The notes under the pieces are model-generated. The model saw nothing but the letters and a program-made list of their open reading frames with translations. It did not search any database and had not been told where the DNA came from. From the NCBI RefSeq assembly GCF_900091515.1, contig NZ_LT607410.1, positions 4,650,001 through 4,714,000 on the forward strand: DNA of 64,000 nt, read 5' to 3'. Origin of the DNA: Micromonospora purpureochromogenes. Its GTDB lineage: Bacteria > Actinomycetota > Actinomycetes > Mycobacteriales > Micromonosporaceae. The translations under genes and the position numbers were made by a program. The stretch's first letter is position 1; the number at the start of each line of letters is the position of its first letter. Shown in pieces: positions 16,373 to 26,398 of the stretch.

Positions 16373-18838
16373 TCAGGCCCCCGAGGTGACCCGGTACGCG
16401 TCGAAGACCCCGTCGACCTTGCGCACCGCGGCCAGCAGGTGGCCCAGGTGCTTCGGGTCGGCCATCTCGAAGCTGAACCGGCTCACCGCCACCCGGTCGC
16501 GGGTGGTGGTGACGGTGGCGGAGAGGATGTTGACCCGCTCGTCGGAGAGCACCCGGGTGACGTCGGCGAGCAGCTTGTGCCGGTCCAGCGCCTCGACCTG
16601 GATGGCGACCAGGAACGTCGAGGCGGAGGTGAGCTTCCAGCTGACCTCGACCACCCGCTCGCTCTGCGCCCGCAGGTCCTCGGCGTTGGCGCAGTCGTCG
16701 CGGTGCACGCTCACCCCGCCCGAGCGGGTGACGAAGCCGAAGACCGCGTCCGGCGGCACCGGGGTGCAGCAGCGGGCCAGCTTGATCCAGACGTCGCTGA
16801 CGCCCCGGACCACGACGCCCGGATCCGCGCTGCTCTGCCGGCTGCGCGGCGGCCGGGTGGCGACGGCGGTCTCGGCGATGTCCTCCGCCGCGCCCTCCTC
16901 GCCCCCGTAGGTGGCCATCAGCTTCTGCACCACCGACTGGGCCGAGACCTGGCTGTCGCCGACCGCCGCGTAGAGCGAGGCGACGTCGGCCAGGTGCAGG
17001 TCCCGGGCGATCGCCATCAGCGCGTCCGAGGTGAGCATCCGCTGCAACGGCATGCCCTGCTTGCGCATCGCCTTGACGATCGCGTCCTTGCCGGCCTCGA
17101 TCGCCTCCTCGCGCCGCTCCTTGTTGAAGTACTGGCGGATCTTGGTGCGGGCCCGGGGGCTCTTGACGAAGCCCAGCCAGTCCTGCGTCGGGCCGGCCGT
17201 GTCGGACTTCGACGTGAAGATCTCGATCACGTCGCCGTTGGACAGCGTCGACTCCAGCGGCACCAGCTTGCCGTTGACCCGCGCGCCGATGCACTTGTGC
17301 CCGACCTCGGTGTGCACCGCGTACGCGAAGTCCACCGGCGTCGAGCCGGTCGGCAGCGGGATGACGTCACCCTTCGGGGTGAAGACGTACACCTCCTGGC
17401 TGGACAGGTCGAAGCGCAGTGCGTCGAGGAACTCGCTCGGGTCCGCCGCCTCGCGCTGCCAGTCCAGCAGCTGGCGCAGCCAGGTCATCTCGTCGATGTG
17501 CGCCGGCGGGCCGACGATCTGGGTGCCCTTGTGCTCCTTGTACTTCCAGTGCGCGGCGATGCCGAACTCGGCGGTGCGGTGCATCGCGTAGGTGCGGATC
17601 TGCATCTCCACCGGCTTGCCGGTGGGCCCGATGACCGTCGTGTGCAGCGACTGGTACATGTTGAACTTGGGCATGGCGATGTAGTCCTTGAACCGGCCCG
17701 GCACCGGCTGCCAGTTGGCGTGGATGACCCCCAGCGCCGCGTAGCAGTCCCGCACCGTGTCGACCAGGATCCGCACACCCACCAGGTCGTAGATGTCGTT
17801 GAAGTCGCGACCCCGCACGATCATCTTCTGGTAGATCGAGTAGAGGTGCTTCGGCCGGCCGGTGGTCTCCGCCTTGATCTTGGCGGACTTGAGGTCGGTC
17901 TGCACCTTCTGGGTCACCTGGCGCAGCAGCGCCTCACGCTGCGGCTGGTGCTCCCCGATCAGGCGGTTGATCTCCTCGAACCGCTTCGGGAAGAGGGTGC
18001 CGAAGGCGAGATCCTCCAGCTCCCACTTGATCGTGTTCATACCGAGGCGGTGCGCCAGCGGGGCGAGGATCTCCAGCGTCTCCTTGGCCTTCTGCTCCTG
18101 CTTGGGGCGGGGCAGGAAGGTCAGGGTGCGCATGTTGTGCAGCCGGTCGGCCAGCTTGATCACCAGGACCCGCGGGTCCTTGGCCATCGCCACGACCATC
18201 TTGCGGATGGTCTCCGCCTTGGCCGCGTCGCCGAGCTTGACCTTGTCGAGCTTGGTCACCCCGTCGACCAGGAGGGTGACCTCCGGGCCGAAGTCCGCGC
18301 GCATCTGGTCGAGGGTGTACTCGGTGTCCTCGATGGTGTCGTGCAGCAGCGCGGCGACCAGGGTGGTGGTGTCCATGCCCAGGTTGCCCAGGATGGTGGC
18401 CACGGCCAGCGGGTGGGTGATGTACGGGTCGCCGGACTTGCGGTACTGACCGGAGTGCCAGCGGGCGGCGGTGTCGAAGGCGCGCTGCAGCAGCCGCGCG
18501 TCGGCCTTGGGGTGGGCGTCCCGGTGGGTGGAGATCAGCGGCTCCAGCACCTCGCTGACCTGCGAACTCTGCCACGGCGCGTTGAACCGGGCCAACCGGG
18601 CCCGCACCCGACGGCCGGTCGGCGCGTTGGAGAGGGCGAAACCTCCGCTCGGCGAGGGCTCGCCGTCGGTCGGCAGCGGCGCCAGGGGCGCGCCGGCGTC
18701 GACGGCCTCGGCAACGGCGCCGTCGACGGCACCCGTCACACGGGCCGGCGGGTTGCTCTTCCGGTCGGTCACCGAGCCGTCAGCGTCGCCTGTCGGGTGC
18801 ACCGTGCCCTCCACCGGGGGGACGACATCGTGGGACAC
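16373..18838 (-). CDS. rel: Bifunctional (p)ppGpp synthetase/hydrolase (RelA/SpoT family)
   Basis: This 821-residue bifunctional Rel makes and degrades the stringent-response alarmone. The hydrolase HD motif is [11 protein letters not shown], with [12 protein letters not shown] following. The synthetase core shows [32 protein letters not shown] and [18 protein letters not shown] ([24 protein letters not shown]), the conserved-cysteine domain ([10 protein letters not shown]) and a C-terminal ACT domain follow. I chose GTG 18838 (VSHDVVPP), which lies just downstream of GAGGAGG; the longer frame to 18928 has no support. The N-terminal ~80 residues are Pro/Ala-rich and variable. It is convergent with the cyclophilins and follows apt in the conserved order. 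Confidence 0.96.
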   Translation of the reverse strand: MSHDVVPPVEGTVHPTGDADGSVTDRKSNPPARVTGAVDGAVAEAVDAGAPLAPLPTDGEPSPSGGFALSNAPTGRRVRARLARFNAPWQSSQVSEVLEPLISTHRDAHPKADARLLQRAFDTAARWHSGQYRKSGDPYITHPLAVATILGNLGMDTTTLVAALLHDTIEDTEYTLDQMRADFGPEVTLLVDGVTKLDKVKLGDAAKAETIRKMVVAMAKDPRVLVIKLADRLHNMRTLTFLPRPKQEQKAKETLEILAPLAHRLGMNTIKWELEDLAFGTLFPKRFEEINRLIGEHQPQREALLRQVTQKVQTDLKSAKIKAETTGRPKHLYSIYQKMIVRGRDFNDIYDLVGVRILVDTVRDCYAALGVIHANWQPVPGRFKDYIAMPKFNMYQSLHTTVIGPTGKPVEMQIRTYAMHRTAEFGIAAHWKYKEHKGTQIVGPPAHIDEMTWLRQLLDWQREAADPSEFLDALRFDLSSQEVYVFTPKGDVIPLPTGSTPVDFAYAVHTEVGHKCIGARVNGKLVPLESTLSNGDVIEIFTSKSDTAGPTQDWLGFVKSPRARTKIRQYFNKERREEAIEAGKDAIVKAMRKQGMPLQRMLTSDALMAIARDLHLADVASLYAAVGDSQVSAQSVVQKLMATYGGEEGAAEDIAETAVATRPPRSRQSSADPGVVVRGVSDVWIKLARCCTPVPPDAVFGFVTRSGGVSVHRDDCANAEDLRAQSERVVEVSWKLTSASTFLVAIQVEALDRHKLLADVTRVLSDERVNILSATVTTTRDRVAVSRFSFEMADPKHLGHLLAAVRKVDGVFDAYRVTSGA

Positions 18839-18965
18839 CGGCCTCCTCACCGCTCGCCGGAAAACACCGGCCGTGGCTCCGGCCGGTCTGGTCCTTCGCC
18901 GCCGGACGGGGAACCGCCCGGTCAGCAAAGGGCAATGCTACCCGCACGGTGGGTGCGCTGCCGCT

Positions 18966-18999
18966 CCGCCGGACGGTCCGCACCGGGTCCGTCCGGCGG
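18966..18999. terminator. Hairpin terminator downstream of apt
   Basis: CCGCCGGACGG (18966-18976) pairs perfectly with 18989-18999 around a 12-base loop, 9 bases past the apt stop and before rel on the same strand. Confidence 0.75.
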
Positions 19000-19007
19000 C
19001 AGGGGCG

Positions 19008-19574
19008 TCAAACGGTCAGCAGGGCATGGACCGGGCGTCCGGCGAGCTTCTTGCGGCCCTCCAAAAAGCCCAGCTCCAGCAGAACGGTGAAACCGGCCAC
19101 CGTGCCGCCGGCCCGCTCGACCAGGTCGAGGGTGGCCTCGGCGGTGCCGCCGGTGGCGAGCACGTCATCGACCACCAGCACCCGGTGCCCGGCGGTGAAG
19201 GCGTCCTGGTGCACCTCCAGCGTCGCCTCGCCGTACTCCAGCGCGTACGAGGCGGAGTACGCGGCGCGGGGCAGCTTGCCGGCCTTGCGTACCGGCACCA
19301 CGCCCACCCCGGTGGCGTACGCGATGGCGGCGGCGATCACGAAGCCGCGGGCCTCGATGCCGACCACGATGTCGAACGAGTCACGCCCGTGGTACTCGAC
19401 GATCCCGTCGATCACCTCGCGGAACACCGCACCGTCGGCGAAGAGCGGCATCAGGTCCTTGAACATGACGCCGGGCTTGGGGAAGTCCGGCACGTCCAGC
19501 ACCCGGCTGGCCACCAGCCGGGCGACCTGCGGGCCGCTGTCCCCCCGTGCCCCGGTGCTGTGGGTCTCCGTCAC
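19008..19574 (-). CDS. apt: Adenine phosphoribosyltransferase
   Basis: This 188-residue type I phosphoribosyltransferase salvages adenine to AMP using PRPP. The PRPP-binding motif VLVVDDVLATGGT is intact and the family segment FPKPGVMFKDLMPLF is present near the N-terminus. GTG 19574 is preferred because GGAGGGAGCACC lies immediately upstream; the longer frame to 19607 would start within the hairpin behind secF. The gene keeps its conserved place between secF and rel, but a hairpin on each side suggests it is transcribed separately. Confidence 0.94.
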   Translation of the reverse strand: MTETHSTGARGDSGPQVARLVASRVLDVPDFPKPGVMFKDLMPLFADGAVFREVIDGIVEYHGRDSFDIVVGIEARGFVIAAAIAYATGVGVVPVRKAGKLPRAAYSASYALEYGEATLEVHQDAFTAGHRVLVVDDVLATGGTAEATLDLVERAGGTVAGFTVLLELGFLEGRKKLAGRPVHALLTV

Positions 19575-19591
19575 GGTGCTCCCTCCAACGA

Positions 19592-19637
19592 CGACGGCGT
19601 CCTCCATGCCGCTCGCACAGCATGAAGGACGCCGTCG
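19592..19637. terminator. Hairpin terminator downstream of secF
   Basis: CGACGGCGTCCT (19592-19603) pairs perfectly with 19626-19637; the inner bases ATGC/GCAT extend the stem. It lies 31 bases past the secF stop and upstream of apt. Confidence 0.8.
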
Positions 19638-19668
19638 GGTCGATTCCTACCGGGTGTCCCCGCCCGGG

Positions 19669-20859
19669 TCAGCGCCGCTTGGCGCCACCCGGCCGGTTGC
19701 CGCCGCCCCCGCTGGGACGGCCGCCCCGGGCGCCGGTCGGGCGCTTGCCGACGGGACGGGCGCCCACCTTCGGCGCCACGCCGGCCAGGGCCGCCGCGTC
19801 GGAGTCGATCGACTCGTCGCCGCCCTCGGCCGCGCGGGGCGCGCCCTTCGGGGCCAGCTCGCCCCGGGCGATCGCACCCCGCCGGGCCAGCACCCGCTTG
19901 TTGTGCGCCTGGATCCGCGGGTCGTAGTTCTTCAGCAGCACCAGCAGCGGAGTGGCCAGCAGGATCGAGGTCAGGAACGCCACCGCCATACCGACGAAGA
20001 GCACCAGGCCGAGGTCCTTGAGCTGGCCCGCGCCGAGCAGGCCGGCACCGATGAAGAGCAGGCCACCGACGGGGAGCAGGGCGACCACCGAGGTGTTCAG
20101 CGACCGCATCAGGCTCTGGTTGAGCGCCAGGTTGGCCGCCTCGCCGTACGTCTGGTTGTTGTTGGCGGTGATGCCGCGGGTGTTCTCCTGCACCTTGTCG
20201 AAGACCACCACCACGTCGTAGAGCGCGAAGCCCAGGATCGTGAGGAAGCCGATGATGGTCGACGGGGTGACCTCGAAGCCGACCAGCGAGTAGATGCCCG
20301 CGGTGAGGAAGAGGTTCATGAACAGCGAGACGATCGCGGCGACCGCCATCCGCCACTCGAAGCGCAGAATCAGGTAGATCGCCACCACCGCGACGAAGAT
20401 GATCAGACCGAGCAGGGCGCGTGAGGTGACCTGCTCGCCCCACGCCTCGCTGACCCGGTTGCCGCTGATCTGGTCGGCGTTGATCCCGAACTCCCGGGCC
20501 ATCTCGGCCTTGACCTGGGTGGCCTGCTCCGGGCTGAGCTGCGAGGTACGCAGCTCGTAGTACTCGCCGCTGGTGCTGCCGACCTTCTGCGCGGTCACCA
20601 CCTCGGCGTCGCCGCCCTTGGCCGCGAGCACGGCGTCGACCTTCTCCTCGGCCTGCTCCAGGGTGCCGACGCTGGCCGGCACCTGGAACGAGTTGCCGCC
20701 GGCGAACTCGATGCCGAGGCTGAACCCGCGCACCGCGAAGCTGAGCACCGCGATCAGCACCAACGTACCGGCCACGGCGAACCACAGCTTGCGCCGGCCG
20801 ACGATGTCGAGCCCGGCCTCACCGCGGTAGAGCCGGCTCGCGAGACCACTCTTAGCCAT
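19669..20859 (-). CDS. secF: Protein translocase subunit SecF
   Basis: This 396-residue RND-type membrane protein forms the SecDF complex that uses proton motive force to assist late steps of Sec export. It has a first helix, a periplasmic-type P1 domain (SLGIEFAGGNSFQV at its start) and five further helices, including the conserved ILGFALYDVVVVFDKVQENTRG region. The C-terminal ~80 residues are a basic, Gly/Arg-rich tail. It starts one base after the secD stop, so the two are translationally linked. Confidence 0.96.
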   Translation of the reverse strand: MAKSGLASRLYRGEAGLDIVGRRKLWFAVAGTLVLIAVLSFAVRGFSLGIEFAGGNSFQVPASVGTLEQAEEKVDAVLAAKGGDAEVVTAQKVGSTSGEYYELRTSQLSPEQATQVKAEMAREFGINADQISGNRVSEAWGEQVTSRALLGLIIFVAVVAIYLILRFEWRMAVAAIVSLFMNLFLTAGIYSLVGFEVTPSTIIGFLTILGFALYDVVVVFDKVQENTRGITANNNQTYGEAANLALNQSLMRSLNTSVVALLPVGGLLFIGAGLLGAGQLKDLGLVLFVGMAVAFLTSILLATPLLVLLKNYDPRIQAHNKRVLARRGAIARGELAPKGAPRAAEGGDESIDSDAAALAGVAPKVGARPVGKRPTGARGGRPSGGGGNRPGGAKRR

Positions 20860-20860
20860 C

Positions 20861-22795
20861 TCAGGCCTCCTTGACGCGCGGGGTGCGGGGCGAGTCCTGC
20901 TCGGCCGACCGGGCCGGCAGGGCCCGGCCGAGGCCGCTGACCCGCGGGGACAGGAACGCCCGGGTACGGGCGAACATCGTCATGATCGGGTGCCGGAAGA
21001 GGAAGACCACGACCAGGTCCAGCACCGTCGCCAGGCCAAGGGCGAAGGCGAAGCCCTTCACCGTGCCGACCGAGACGACGTAGAGCACCACGGCGGACAT
21101 CAGCGTGATCGCGTTCGCCGAGATGATCGTCCGGCGGGCCCGGATCCAGGCGCGCGGCACCGCGCTGCGCGGGCTGCGCCCCTCCCGGATCTCGTCCTTG
21201 AGCCGCTCGAAGTAGATGACGAAGGAGTCCGCCGCCACACCGAGCGAGACGATCATGCCGGCGATGCCGGCGAGGGTGAGGGTGAAGCCGATCTGCCGGC
21301 CGAGCACCACCAGCGCGCCGAAGACCAGCAGCGCCGACAGCACCAGGCTCAGGAAGATCACCGAACCGAGCAGCCGGTAGTAGAAGAACGAGTAGATGAT
21401 GACCAGCAGCATGCCGATGCCGGCGGCGAGCAGCCCCGCACGCAGGTGGCTGTCGCCCAGGGTGGCGGTGACGTTCTGCTGCTCCTGCGGCTCGAAGGTC
21501 ACCGGCAGCGCGCCGTACCGCAGCTGGCTGGCCAGCTTGTTGGCGTCGGTGCTGGTGAAGTTGCCGGTGATCTGCGAGTCACCGGTGAGCACGCCCTGGA
21601 TCTCGGGCGAGGAGACGATCTCGTTGTCGAGCACGACCGCCACCCGGCACTTGCCGTCCTGGCCGAGCGCGGTCTGGTCGCAGGCGCCACCGGTGTTGTT
21701 GAACGCCTCGCGGGTCAGCTCGGTCCACTTGTCCTGGCCGTCGCCGGTGAAGTTCAGGCTGACCACCCAGGCGCTGGCCTGGTCGAGCACGGCGTTGGCG
21801 TCGTCGACGTCGGTGCCGACCACCTTCGCCACGTCGAGCAGATACTTGGCCGCACCGTCCTCACAGGCGACCGCCTGCTGCTTCTCGTCCGTGATCGACG
21901 CGGCCGGCCGCTTGTCCAGCTGGGCGCAGGTGATGGTCGGGACGTTGAACTGCATCTGCGGCGTCAGCACCGCGATCTCCTGCGGGGAGAGCGCGCCGAA
22001 CGGCTTGAGCTTCTCCGCCAACGACGGGTCCGCGGTGAGGTCGGCCGGGGCCTGCAGGGCGCTCGCGGCGGCCCAGGCCGCCGGTCCCACCTTCTTCTCG
22101 ACGGCGTTGCGCTGCTCCTGGATGCTCTGCGGCACCGGGGCGGCGCTGGCGCTCGGCGAGGCGGCCGGGGCGCTCGGCGAGGCCGGGGCGCTCGGCGAGG
22201 CCGGGGCCGAGGGGGTGGCGCTGGCGCTCGGCGCGGGGGCGCCGCCGCCCTGGCCACCGGCGCTCGGCGAGGAGGTGACCTTCGGCGACGCACTGCCCGA
22301 CGGCTTCGGCGACGCGCTGCCCGAGGGGGCGGGCGAGGCGCTGCCGGAGGGGGCGGGGGTCGGGGCCGCCGTCGGGGCGGTGGCCGCGCCGCTGCCGTCC
22401 GCGGCCTTGAGCACCTTGCGGAAGCGCAGCTCCGCCGCGCTGCCGACATCGGTCAGCTCGCGGTTCTGGCCGGGCAGGGAGATGACGATGTTCCGGTCGC
22501 CCTCGGTGACCACCTCGGCCTCGGCCACGCCGTAGGCGTTGACCCGGCTCTCGATGATCTGCCGCGCCTCTTCGAGGTTCTCCGAGGTCGGCGGCTTGCC
22601 GTCGATGCTGTTGGTGGCCTCGAGCGTCAGCCGGGTGCCGCCGATCAGGTCCAGGCCGAGCCGGGGCTCCAGCCGGTCCTTCCAGCCGCCGCTGGCGCCG
22701 CCCGAGAAGAACACCAAAAGATAGAGGACGACGAAGATGAGCCCGAGTACGGCGAGCTGCCGCCCGGGGCGCATCTGTCCCTGAGGTGGTGCCAC
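20861..22795 (-). CDS. secD: Protein translocase subunit SecD
   Basis: This 644-residue SecD has helix 1 (LAVLGLIFVVLYLLVFFSG), the conserved DLIGGTRLTLEA at the start of the extracytoplasmic domain, and a C-terminal bundle with DSFVIYFERLKDEIREGRS. An unusual low-complexity insert of about 100 residues (around 140-230), made of repeated Ala-Pro-Ser-Gly motifs such as PSGSASP and PSAPASP, interrupts the P1 domain. GTG 22795 gives VAPPQGQMRPGRQ; the longer frame has no support. It forms an operon with secF and is separated from yajC by a hairpin. Confidence 0.95.
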   Translation of the reverse strand: MAPPQGQMRPGRQLAVLGLIFVVLYLLVFFSGGASGGWKDRLEPRLGLDLIGGTRLTLEATNSIDGKPPTSENLEEARQIIESRVNAYGVAEAEVVTEGDRNIVISLPGQNRELTDVGSAAELRFRKVLKAADGSGAATAPTAAPTPAPSGSASPAPSGSASPKPSGSASPKVTSSPSAGGQGGGAPAPSASATPSAPASPSAPASPSAPAASPSASAAPVPQSIQEQRNAVEKKVGPAAWAAASALQAPADLTADPSLAEKLKPFGALSPQEIAVLTPQMQFNVPTITCAQLDKRPAASITDEKQQAVACEDGAAKYLLDVAKVVGTDVDDANAVLDQASAWVVSLNFTGDGQDKWTELTREAFNNTGGACDQTALGQDGKCRVAVVLDNEIVSSPEIQGVLTGDSQITGNFTSTDANKLASQLRYGALPVTFEPQEQQNVTATLGDSHLRAGLLAAGIGMLLVIIYSFFYYRLLGSVIFLSLVLSALLVFGALVVLGRQIGFTLTLAGIAGMIVSLGVAADSFVIYFERLKDEIREGRSPRSAVPRAWIRARRTIISANAITLMSAVVLYVVSVGTVKGFAFALGLATVLDLVVVFLFRHPIMTMFARTRAFLSPRVSGLGRALPARSAEQDSPRTPRVKEA

Positions 22796-22986
22796 GGCTG
22801 TCCTGTCTCCCTGTAACGGTCGCGCCGCCGGTGGGGGCGGCGAATGTCGGGCCGGGGGTCCGGGCCGACGTGCTCTGCGGGGTCGGCATCCGGCGGTCGG
22901 CACGGCGTACCGCCACCGACGCGGGGGCGTCGGTCGGGGGCGCGTGCCGGCGTCGGGCGTCGACCCGCCTGTTCAGTTGTCGCGAT

Positions 22987-23017
22987 CCGCCCGCCGCTCC
23001 GTCAGGAGGGCGGGCGG
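22987..23017. terminator. Hairpin terminator downstream of yajC
   Basis: CCGCCCGCC (22987-22995) pairs with GGCGGGCGG (23009-23017), 7 bases past the yajC stop. The 228-base gap to secD also holds G/C-rich sequence with no other gene. Confidence 0.65.
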
Positions 23018-23023
23018 GGCGTT

Positions 23024-23374
23024 TCACTCCTTGACGGCGTCCGCCGCTTCCTCGGTGACCGGCTCGGTCGACTCGGTGCGCTCGGCCTGGTTGACCACCC
23101 GGGCGATGGCCGGCCGGGCGTAGCGGGTCTGGACGCCGGGGGCGACCTCGAGCAGCACGGTGTCGTCGGAAACGCCGGTGACCGTGCCGTAGAGCCCGCC
23201 GATGGTGACGACCTCGTCACCCGGGGCCAGCGCGGACTGCATGGCCTCGGCTTCGCGCCGCCGCTTCTGCTGCGGGCGGATCATCATGAAGTACATGACG
23301 CCGAAGAGCAGGGCGATCATGAGGATCGGCGTGAGACCGCCGACTCCTCCGCCGCCCGCTGCTGCGTAAACCAC
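23024..23374 (-). CDS. yajC: Preprotein translocase subunit YajC
   Basis: This protein of about 116 residues has a single N-terminal membrane helix (PILMIALLFGVMYFMMI) followed by the YajC signature RPQQKRRREAE and the cytoplasmic SH3-like domain (GDEVVTIGGLYGTV). It associates with SecDF. GTG 23374 (VVYAAAGGGG) has AAGG 9 bases upstream; ATG 23392 is an alternative, but its GGAGG is only 3 bases away. An acidic C-terminal tail is typical of actinobacterial copies. Confidence 0.92.
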   Translation of the reverse strand: MVYAAAGGGGVGGLTPILMIALLFGVMYFMMIRPQQKRRREAEAMQSALAPGDEVVTIGGLYGTVTGVSDDTVLLEVAPGVQTRYARPAIARVVNQAERTESTEPVTEEAADAVKE

Positions 23375-23513
23375 GGTGTGTGACCTTCCCATTGGCCTCC
23401 GGACCGGCACGAGGGGTGCCGGAGCGGAGGCGGATTCTCACGTCCTGTACAGACCGCGGCGAGTCTAATCCCTGCACCTGAGAACGCCGAATGCGGTACA
23501 GATCACGTTCACA

Positions 23514-24578
23514 TCACGGCTGATCCGGTGCGGCGGAGAACAGATCGGGCACGGACGGGGCCTCGGCACCAAATGTACCATTTGGCGGCGTACGGCCTAG
23601 ATGGTGCCAGGCGGCCTCGGTGGCCACCCGCCCGCGGGGCGTGCGGGCGAGCAGACCGGCCCGGACCAGGAACGGCTCGCAGACCTCCTCGACGGTGTCC
23701 GGCTGCTCCCCCACCGCCACCGCGAGGGTGGAGAGCCCGACCGGGCCGCCCCGGAACGAGTCCACCAGGGCGGTCAGCACCGCGCGGTCCAGCCGGTCCA
23801 GGCCGAGGGCGTCCACGTCGTACACGGTCAGCGCGGCCCGGGCGGTCTCCAGGTTGACCACGCCCTCGGCCCGGACCTCGGCGAAGTCCCGCACCCGGCG
23901 CAGCAGCCGGTTGGCGATCCGGGGGGTGCCCCGGGATCGTCCGGCGATCTCGGTCGCCCCGTCGTCGGTGATCGGCACGCCGAGGATCCGCGCCGAACGG
24001 TGCAGCAGCGCCTCCAGGTCGGCCGGGGCGTAGAAGTCCAGGTGCGCGACGAAGCCGAACCGGTCCCGCATCGGCCCGGTCAGCAGACCCGAGCGGGTGG
24101 TCGCGCCGACCAGGGTGAACGGCTCGACGTCCAGCGGGATCGCGGTGGCGCCGGGCCCCTTGCCCACCACCACGTCGACCCGGAAGTCCTCCATCGCGCT
24201 GTAGAGCAGCTCCTCCGCCGGCTTGGCGATCCGGTGGATCTCGTCGATGAAGAGCACGTCGCCCTCGGCGAGGCTGGTCAGGATGGCCGCCAGGTCGCCG
24301 GAGCGCTCGATGGCCGGGCCGCTGGTCACCCGGATGCCGGCGCCCAGCTCGGCGGCGACGATATTGGCGAGCGTCGTTTTCCCAAGGCCAGGCGGCCCTG
24401 ACAACAGGATGTGGTCCGGCGGGGAGCCGCGCCGCATCGCGCCCTGCAGCAGCAGGTCGAGCTGGTCGCGGACCCGGTGCTGGGCGATGAACTCCGCGAG
24501 CCGCTTCGGCCGGACGCTGGCCTCCGCGTCCAGTTCGGCGTCGTTGACGTACGCCGAGACCAGGCCGTCGCCGGTCAC
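23514..24578 (-). CDS. ruvB: Holliday junction branch-migration ATPase RuvB
   Basis: This 354-residue AAA+ helicase motor works with RuvA at Holliday junctions. It shows Walker [10 protein letters not shown], Walker [10 protein letters not shown], sensor 1 LVGATTRSG, the arginine finger region (GPMRDRFGF) and the C-terminal winged helix ([17 protein letters not shown]). GTG 24578 has GGAGG 7 bases upstream. The start overlaps the stop of a 15-codon reading frame that itself overlaps the ruvA stop. Confidence 0.97.
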   Translation of the reverse strand: MTGDGLVSAYVNDAELDAEASVRPKRLAEFIAQHRVRDQLDLLLQGAMRRGSPPDHILLSGPPGLGKTTLANIVAAELGAGIRVTSGPAIERSGDLAAILTSLAEGDVLFIDEIHRIAKPAEELLYSAMEDFRVDVVVGKGPGATAIPLDVEPFTLVGATTRSGLLTGPMRDRFGFVAHLDFYAPADLEALLHRSARILGVPITDDGATEIAGRSRGTPRIANRLLRRVRDFAEVRAEGVVNLETARAALTVYDVDALGLDRLDRAVLTALVDSFRGGPVGLSTLAVAVGEQPDTVEEVCEPFLVRAGLLARTPRGRVATEAAWHHLGRTPPNGTFGAEAPSVPDLFSAAPDQP

Positions 24579-24622
24579 CGGGCCACCTCCGCCCGCCGGG
24601 CCGGTGCGGTGGGCGCGCTCAT
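24575..24622 (-). CDS. Possible 15-residue coupling mini-ORF between ruvA and ruvB
   Basis: ATG 24622 overlaps the ruvA stop codon as ATGA, and the frame ([15 protein letters not shown]) ends in a TGA that overlaps the ruvB GTG as GTGA. It would bridge the 40-base ruvA-ruvB gap with continuous translation. The peptide is Ala/Pro/Arg-rich and need not have a function of its own. It may be coincidental; ruvB also has its own good ribosome binding site. Confidence 0.35.
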   Translation of the reverse strand: MSAPTAPARRAEVAR

Positions 24623-25221
24623 CGGGTGCGGCCCAGCAGTCGGATCGCCTGCTTCAGCAGGACCGGCACCGGCGGGGTCTCGCCGTCGACGGTCTCCGCG
24701 ACCGCCGCCACCGCCTGGTCGGCCTGCCCCGCCGTCCAGCCCAGCCCGACCAGCGCCTGGCGGACCTGCTCGGGCCAGGCCCCGCCGGTCACCCCGGCCG
24801 CGCCGTCGGCACCGATCGGCACCGGGCCGATCCGGTCGCGCAGCTCCAGGACCAGGCGTTCGGCGCCCTTCTTGCCGATGCCCGGAACCCGGGTCAGCGC
24901 GGCGGTGTCGGCATTGGCGATGGCCTTGCGGATCGCGTCCGGGGTGTGCACGGCGAGCACCGCCTGGGCCAGCCGGGGACCCACCCCGCTGGCCGTCTGG
25001 AGCAGCTCGAACAGCTGCTTGGCGTCGTCGTCGGGAAAGCCGTAGAGGGTGAGCGAGTCCTCCCGGACGACCAGGCTGGTAGCGAGCCGGGCCGGCTGGC
25101 CGACCCGCAGGTCGGCGAGGGTGCCCGGGGCGCACTGCACCGCCAGGCCGATCCCGCCCACCTCCACCACCGCGTGGTCCGGACCGGTCGCGGTCACCGT
25201 GCCGCGCACGCTGGCGATCAT
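24619..25221 (-). CDS. ruvA: Holliday junction branch-migration protein RuvA
   Basis: This 200-residue DNA-binding partner of RuvB has the N-terminal OB fold (MIASVRGTV...), two helix-hairpin-helix elements ([14 protein letters not shown] and [13 protein letters not shown]) that hold junction DNA, and a C-terminal domain III ([15 protein letters not shown]) that contacts RuvB. ATG 25221 overlaps the ruvC stop by four bases and its AGGAGG lies inside the end of ruvC. Confidence 0.97.
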   Translation of the reverse strand: MIASVRGTVTATGPDHAVVEVGGIGLAVQCAPGTLADLRVGQPARLATSLVVREDSLTLYGFPDDDAKQLFELLQTASGVGPRLAQAVLAVHTPDAIRKAIANADTAALTRVPGIGKKGAERLVLELRDRIGPVPIGADGAAGVTGGAWPEQVRQALVGLGWTAGQADQAVAAVAETVDGETPPVPVLLKQAIRLLGRTR

Positions 25222-25745
25222 CGCGTTCCTCCTCGTCGTGCCCGATCGGCGGCGGCGGCGAGCTTGGACCGGGTGCCGCCGCGCCACACGTGACAGATGG
25301 CCAGGGCCAGGGCGTCGGCCGCGTCGGCCGGCTTCGGCGGCTCGGGCAGCCGTAGCAGCCGGGTCACCATCGTGGTCATCTGCCGCTTGTCGGCCTGACC
25401 GGAACCGGTCACGGCCGCCTTCACCTCGCTCGGGGTGTACGTCTGCACCGGCAGTCCGGCGCGCGCCCCGGCGAGCACGGCGATCCCGCTGGCCTGGGCG
25501 GTGCCCATCACGGTGCGGACGTTGTGCTGGCTGAAGACGCGTTCGACGGCGACGGCGTCCGGCCGGTGCTCGGCGACCAGCTCGGTCAGTGACCGGTCCA
25601 GGTGCAGCAGGCGCAGCGCCAGGTCGTCGGCCGGGTCGGTGTAGACGACGTAGTAGGCGATCAGGGTGCAGGGCCGCCCCGGCACGCCCTCGACCACGCC
25701 GACTCCACACCGGGTCAGCCCCGGGTCGACGCCGAGCACGCGCAC
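25218..25745 (-). CDS. ruvC: Holliday junction resolvase RuvC
   Basis: This 175-residue RNase H-fold endonuclease resolves Holliday junctions. The catalytic acidic residues appear in [10 protein letters not shown] (first Asp), VAVERVFS (Glu), and [13 protein letters not shown] (two Asp). GTG 25745 starts the conserved VRVLGVDPG. It leads the ruvC-ruvA-ruvB operon. In many actinobacteria yebC lies immediately upstream; here it is 37 kb away. Confidence 0.97.
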   Translation of the reverse strand: MRVLGVDPGLTRCGVGVVEGVPGRPCTLIAYYVVYTDPADDLALRLLHLDRSLTELVAEHRPDAVAVERVFSQHNVRTVMGTAQASGIAVLAGARAGLPVQTYTPSEVKAAVTGSGQADKRQMTTMVTRLLRLPEPPKPADAADALALAICHVWRGGTRSKLAAAADRARRGGTR

Positions 25746-25866
25746 GCCGCCTCCTCCCCCAGCCGCCAGCAGTACGTGTGTTCGACACCCTACTGGTCGG
25801 CGCGGCCCGGCATCCCGGGGGACACGCCGGCCGTACCGGCGCGTCGCGGTGGCCCGGACCACGCCG

Positions 25867-26184
25867 CTACATGCGGGCGTGGTCGACCTCGAGGGCGACG
25901 GTGACGACGTCCCCGTCGTCCTTGCCGGCGCGGATCCGCGCCGGCACCGCCAGCAGCCAGCCCGCCGCCCGGTCCCGCCAGACACTGGTCGACCAGGTGC
26001 GGCCGTCCACGGTGGCGGTCACCGGCACCCGGCCGAACGGACCGGCGGCACCCGGCGCGTGGGCTTCGGGCACCGGCGCGAAGACCCACCCGCCCGCGCC
26101 CGGCCAGCGGACCAGCGTCGCCCGGAAGACCGGCCCGCCGGTCGGGACCTCGCCGGGGCCGCCCGGCCGCACCTGCCTCGCCAT
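25867..26184 (-). CDS. DUF1905-domain protein
   Basis: This 105-residue protein has the DUF1905 pattern: an early strand [10 protein letters not shown], then [20 protein letters not shown], and [25 protein letters not shown]. These small beta-rich proteins are sometimes fused to YdeI-like domains; their role is not known. The ATG at 26184 has GGGAGG about 5 bases upstream. It is separated from ruvC by 121 bases and is divergent from the dehydrogenase gene. Confidence 0.82.
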   Translation of the reverse strand: MARQVRPGGPGEVPTGGPVFRATLVRWPGAGGWVFAPVPEAHAPGAAGPFGRVPVTATVDGRTWSTSVWRDRAAGWLLAVPARIRAGKDDGDVVTVALEVDHARM

Positions 26185-26398
26185 CTCCACCTCCCGCCCG
26201 CCGAGCCGCCCGAGCGGTGGCCGGCGCGGTGCTGTCATCCGGAGCCGAGAGTGCCACCCACCGCCGACAGTTGCGGTACGCGACGGGGCCGGGGTCGCCG
26301 TTCCCGGGCCGGTGCCGGCGCGCCCACACAGACCGACGGTGGAGTATGTGTCGCCGCCCCATGTGCCGCCGGCCACACAGCTCGTAACTTCTTGCGCC

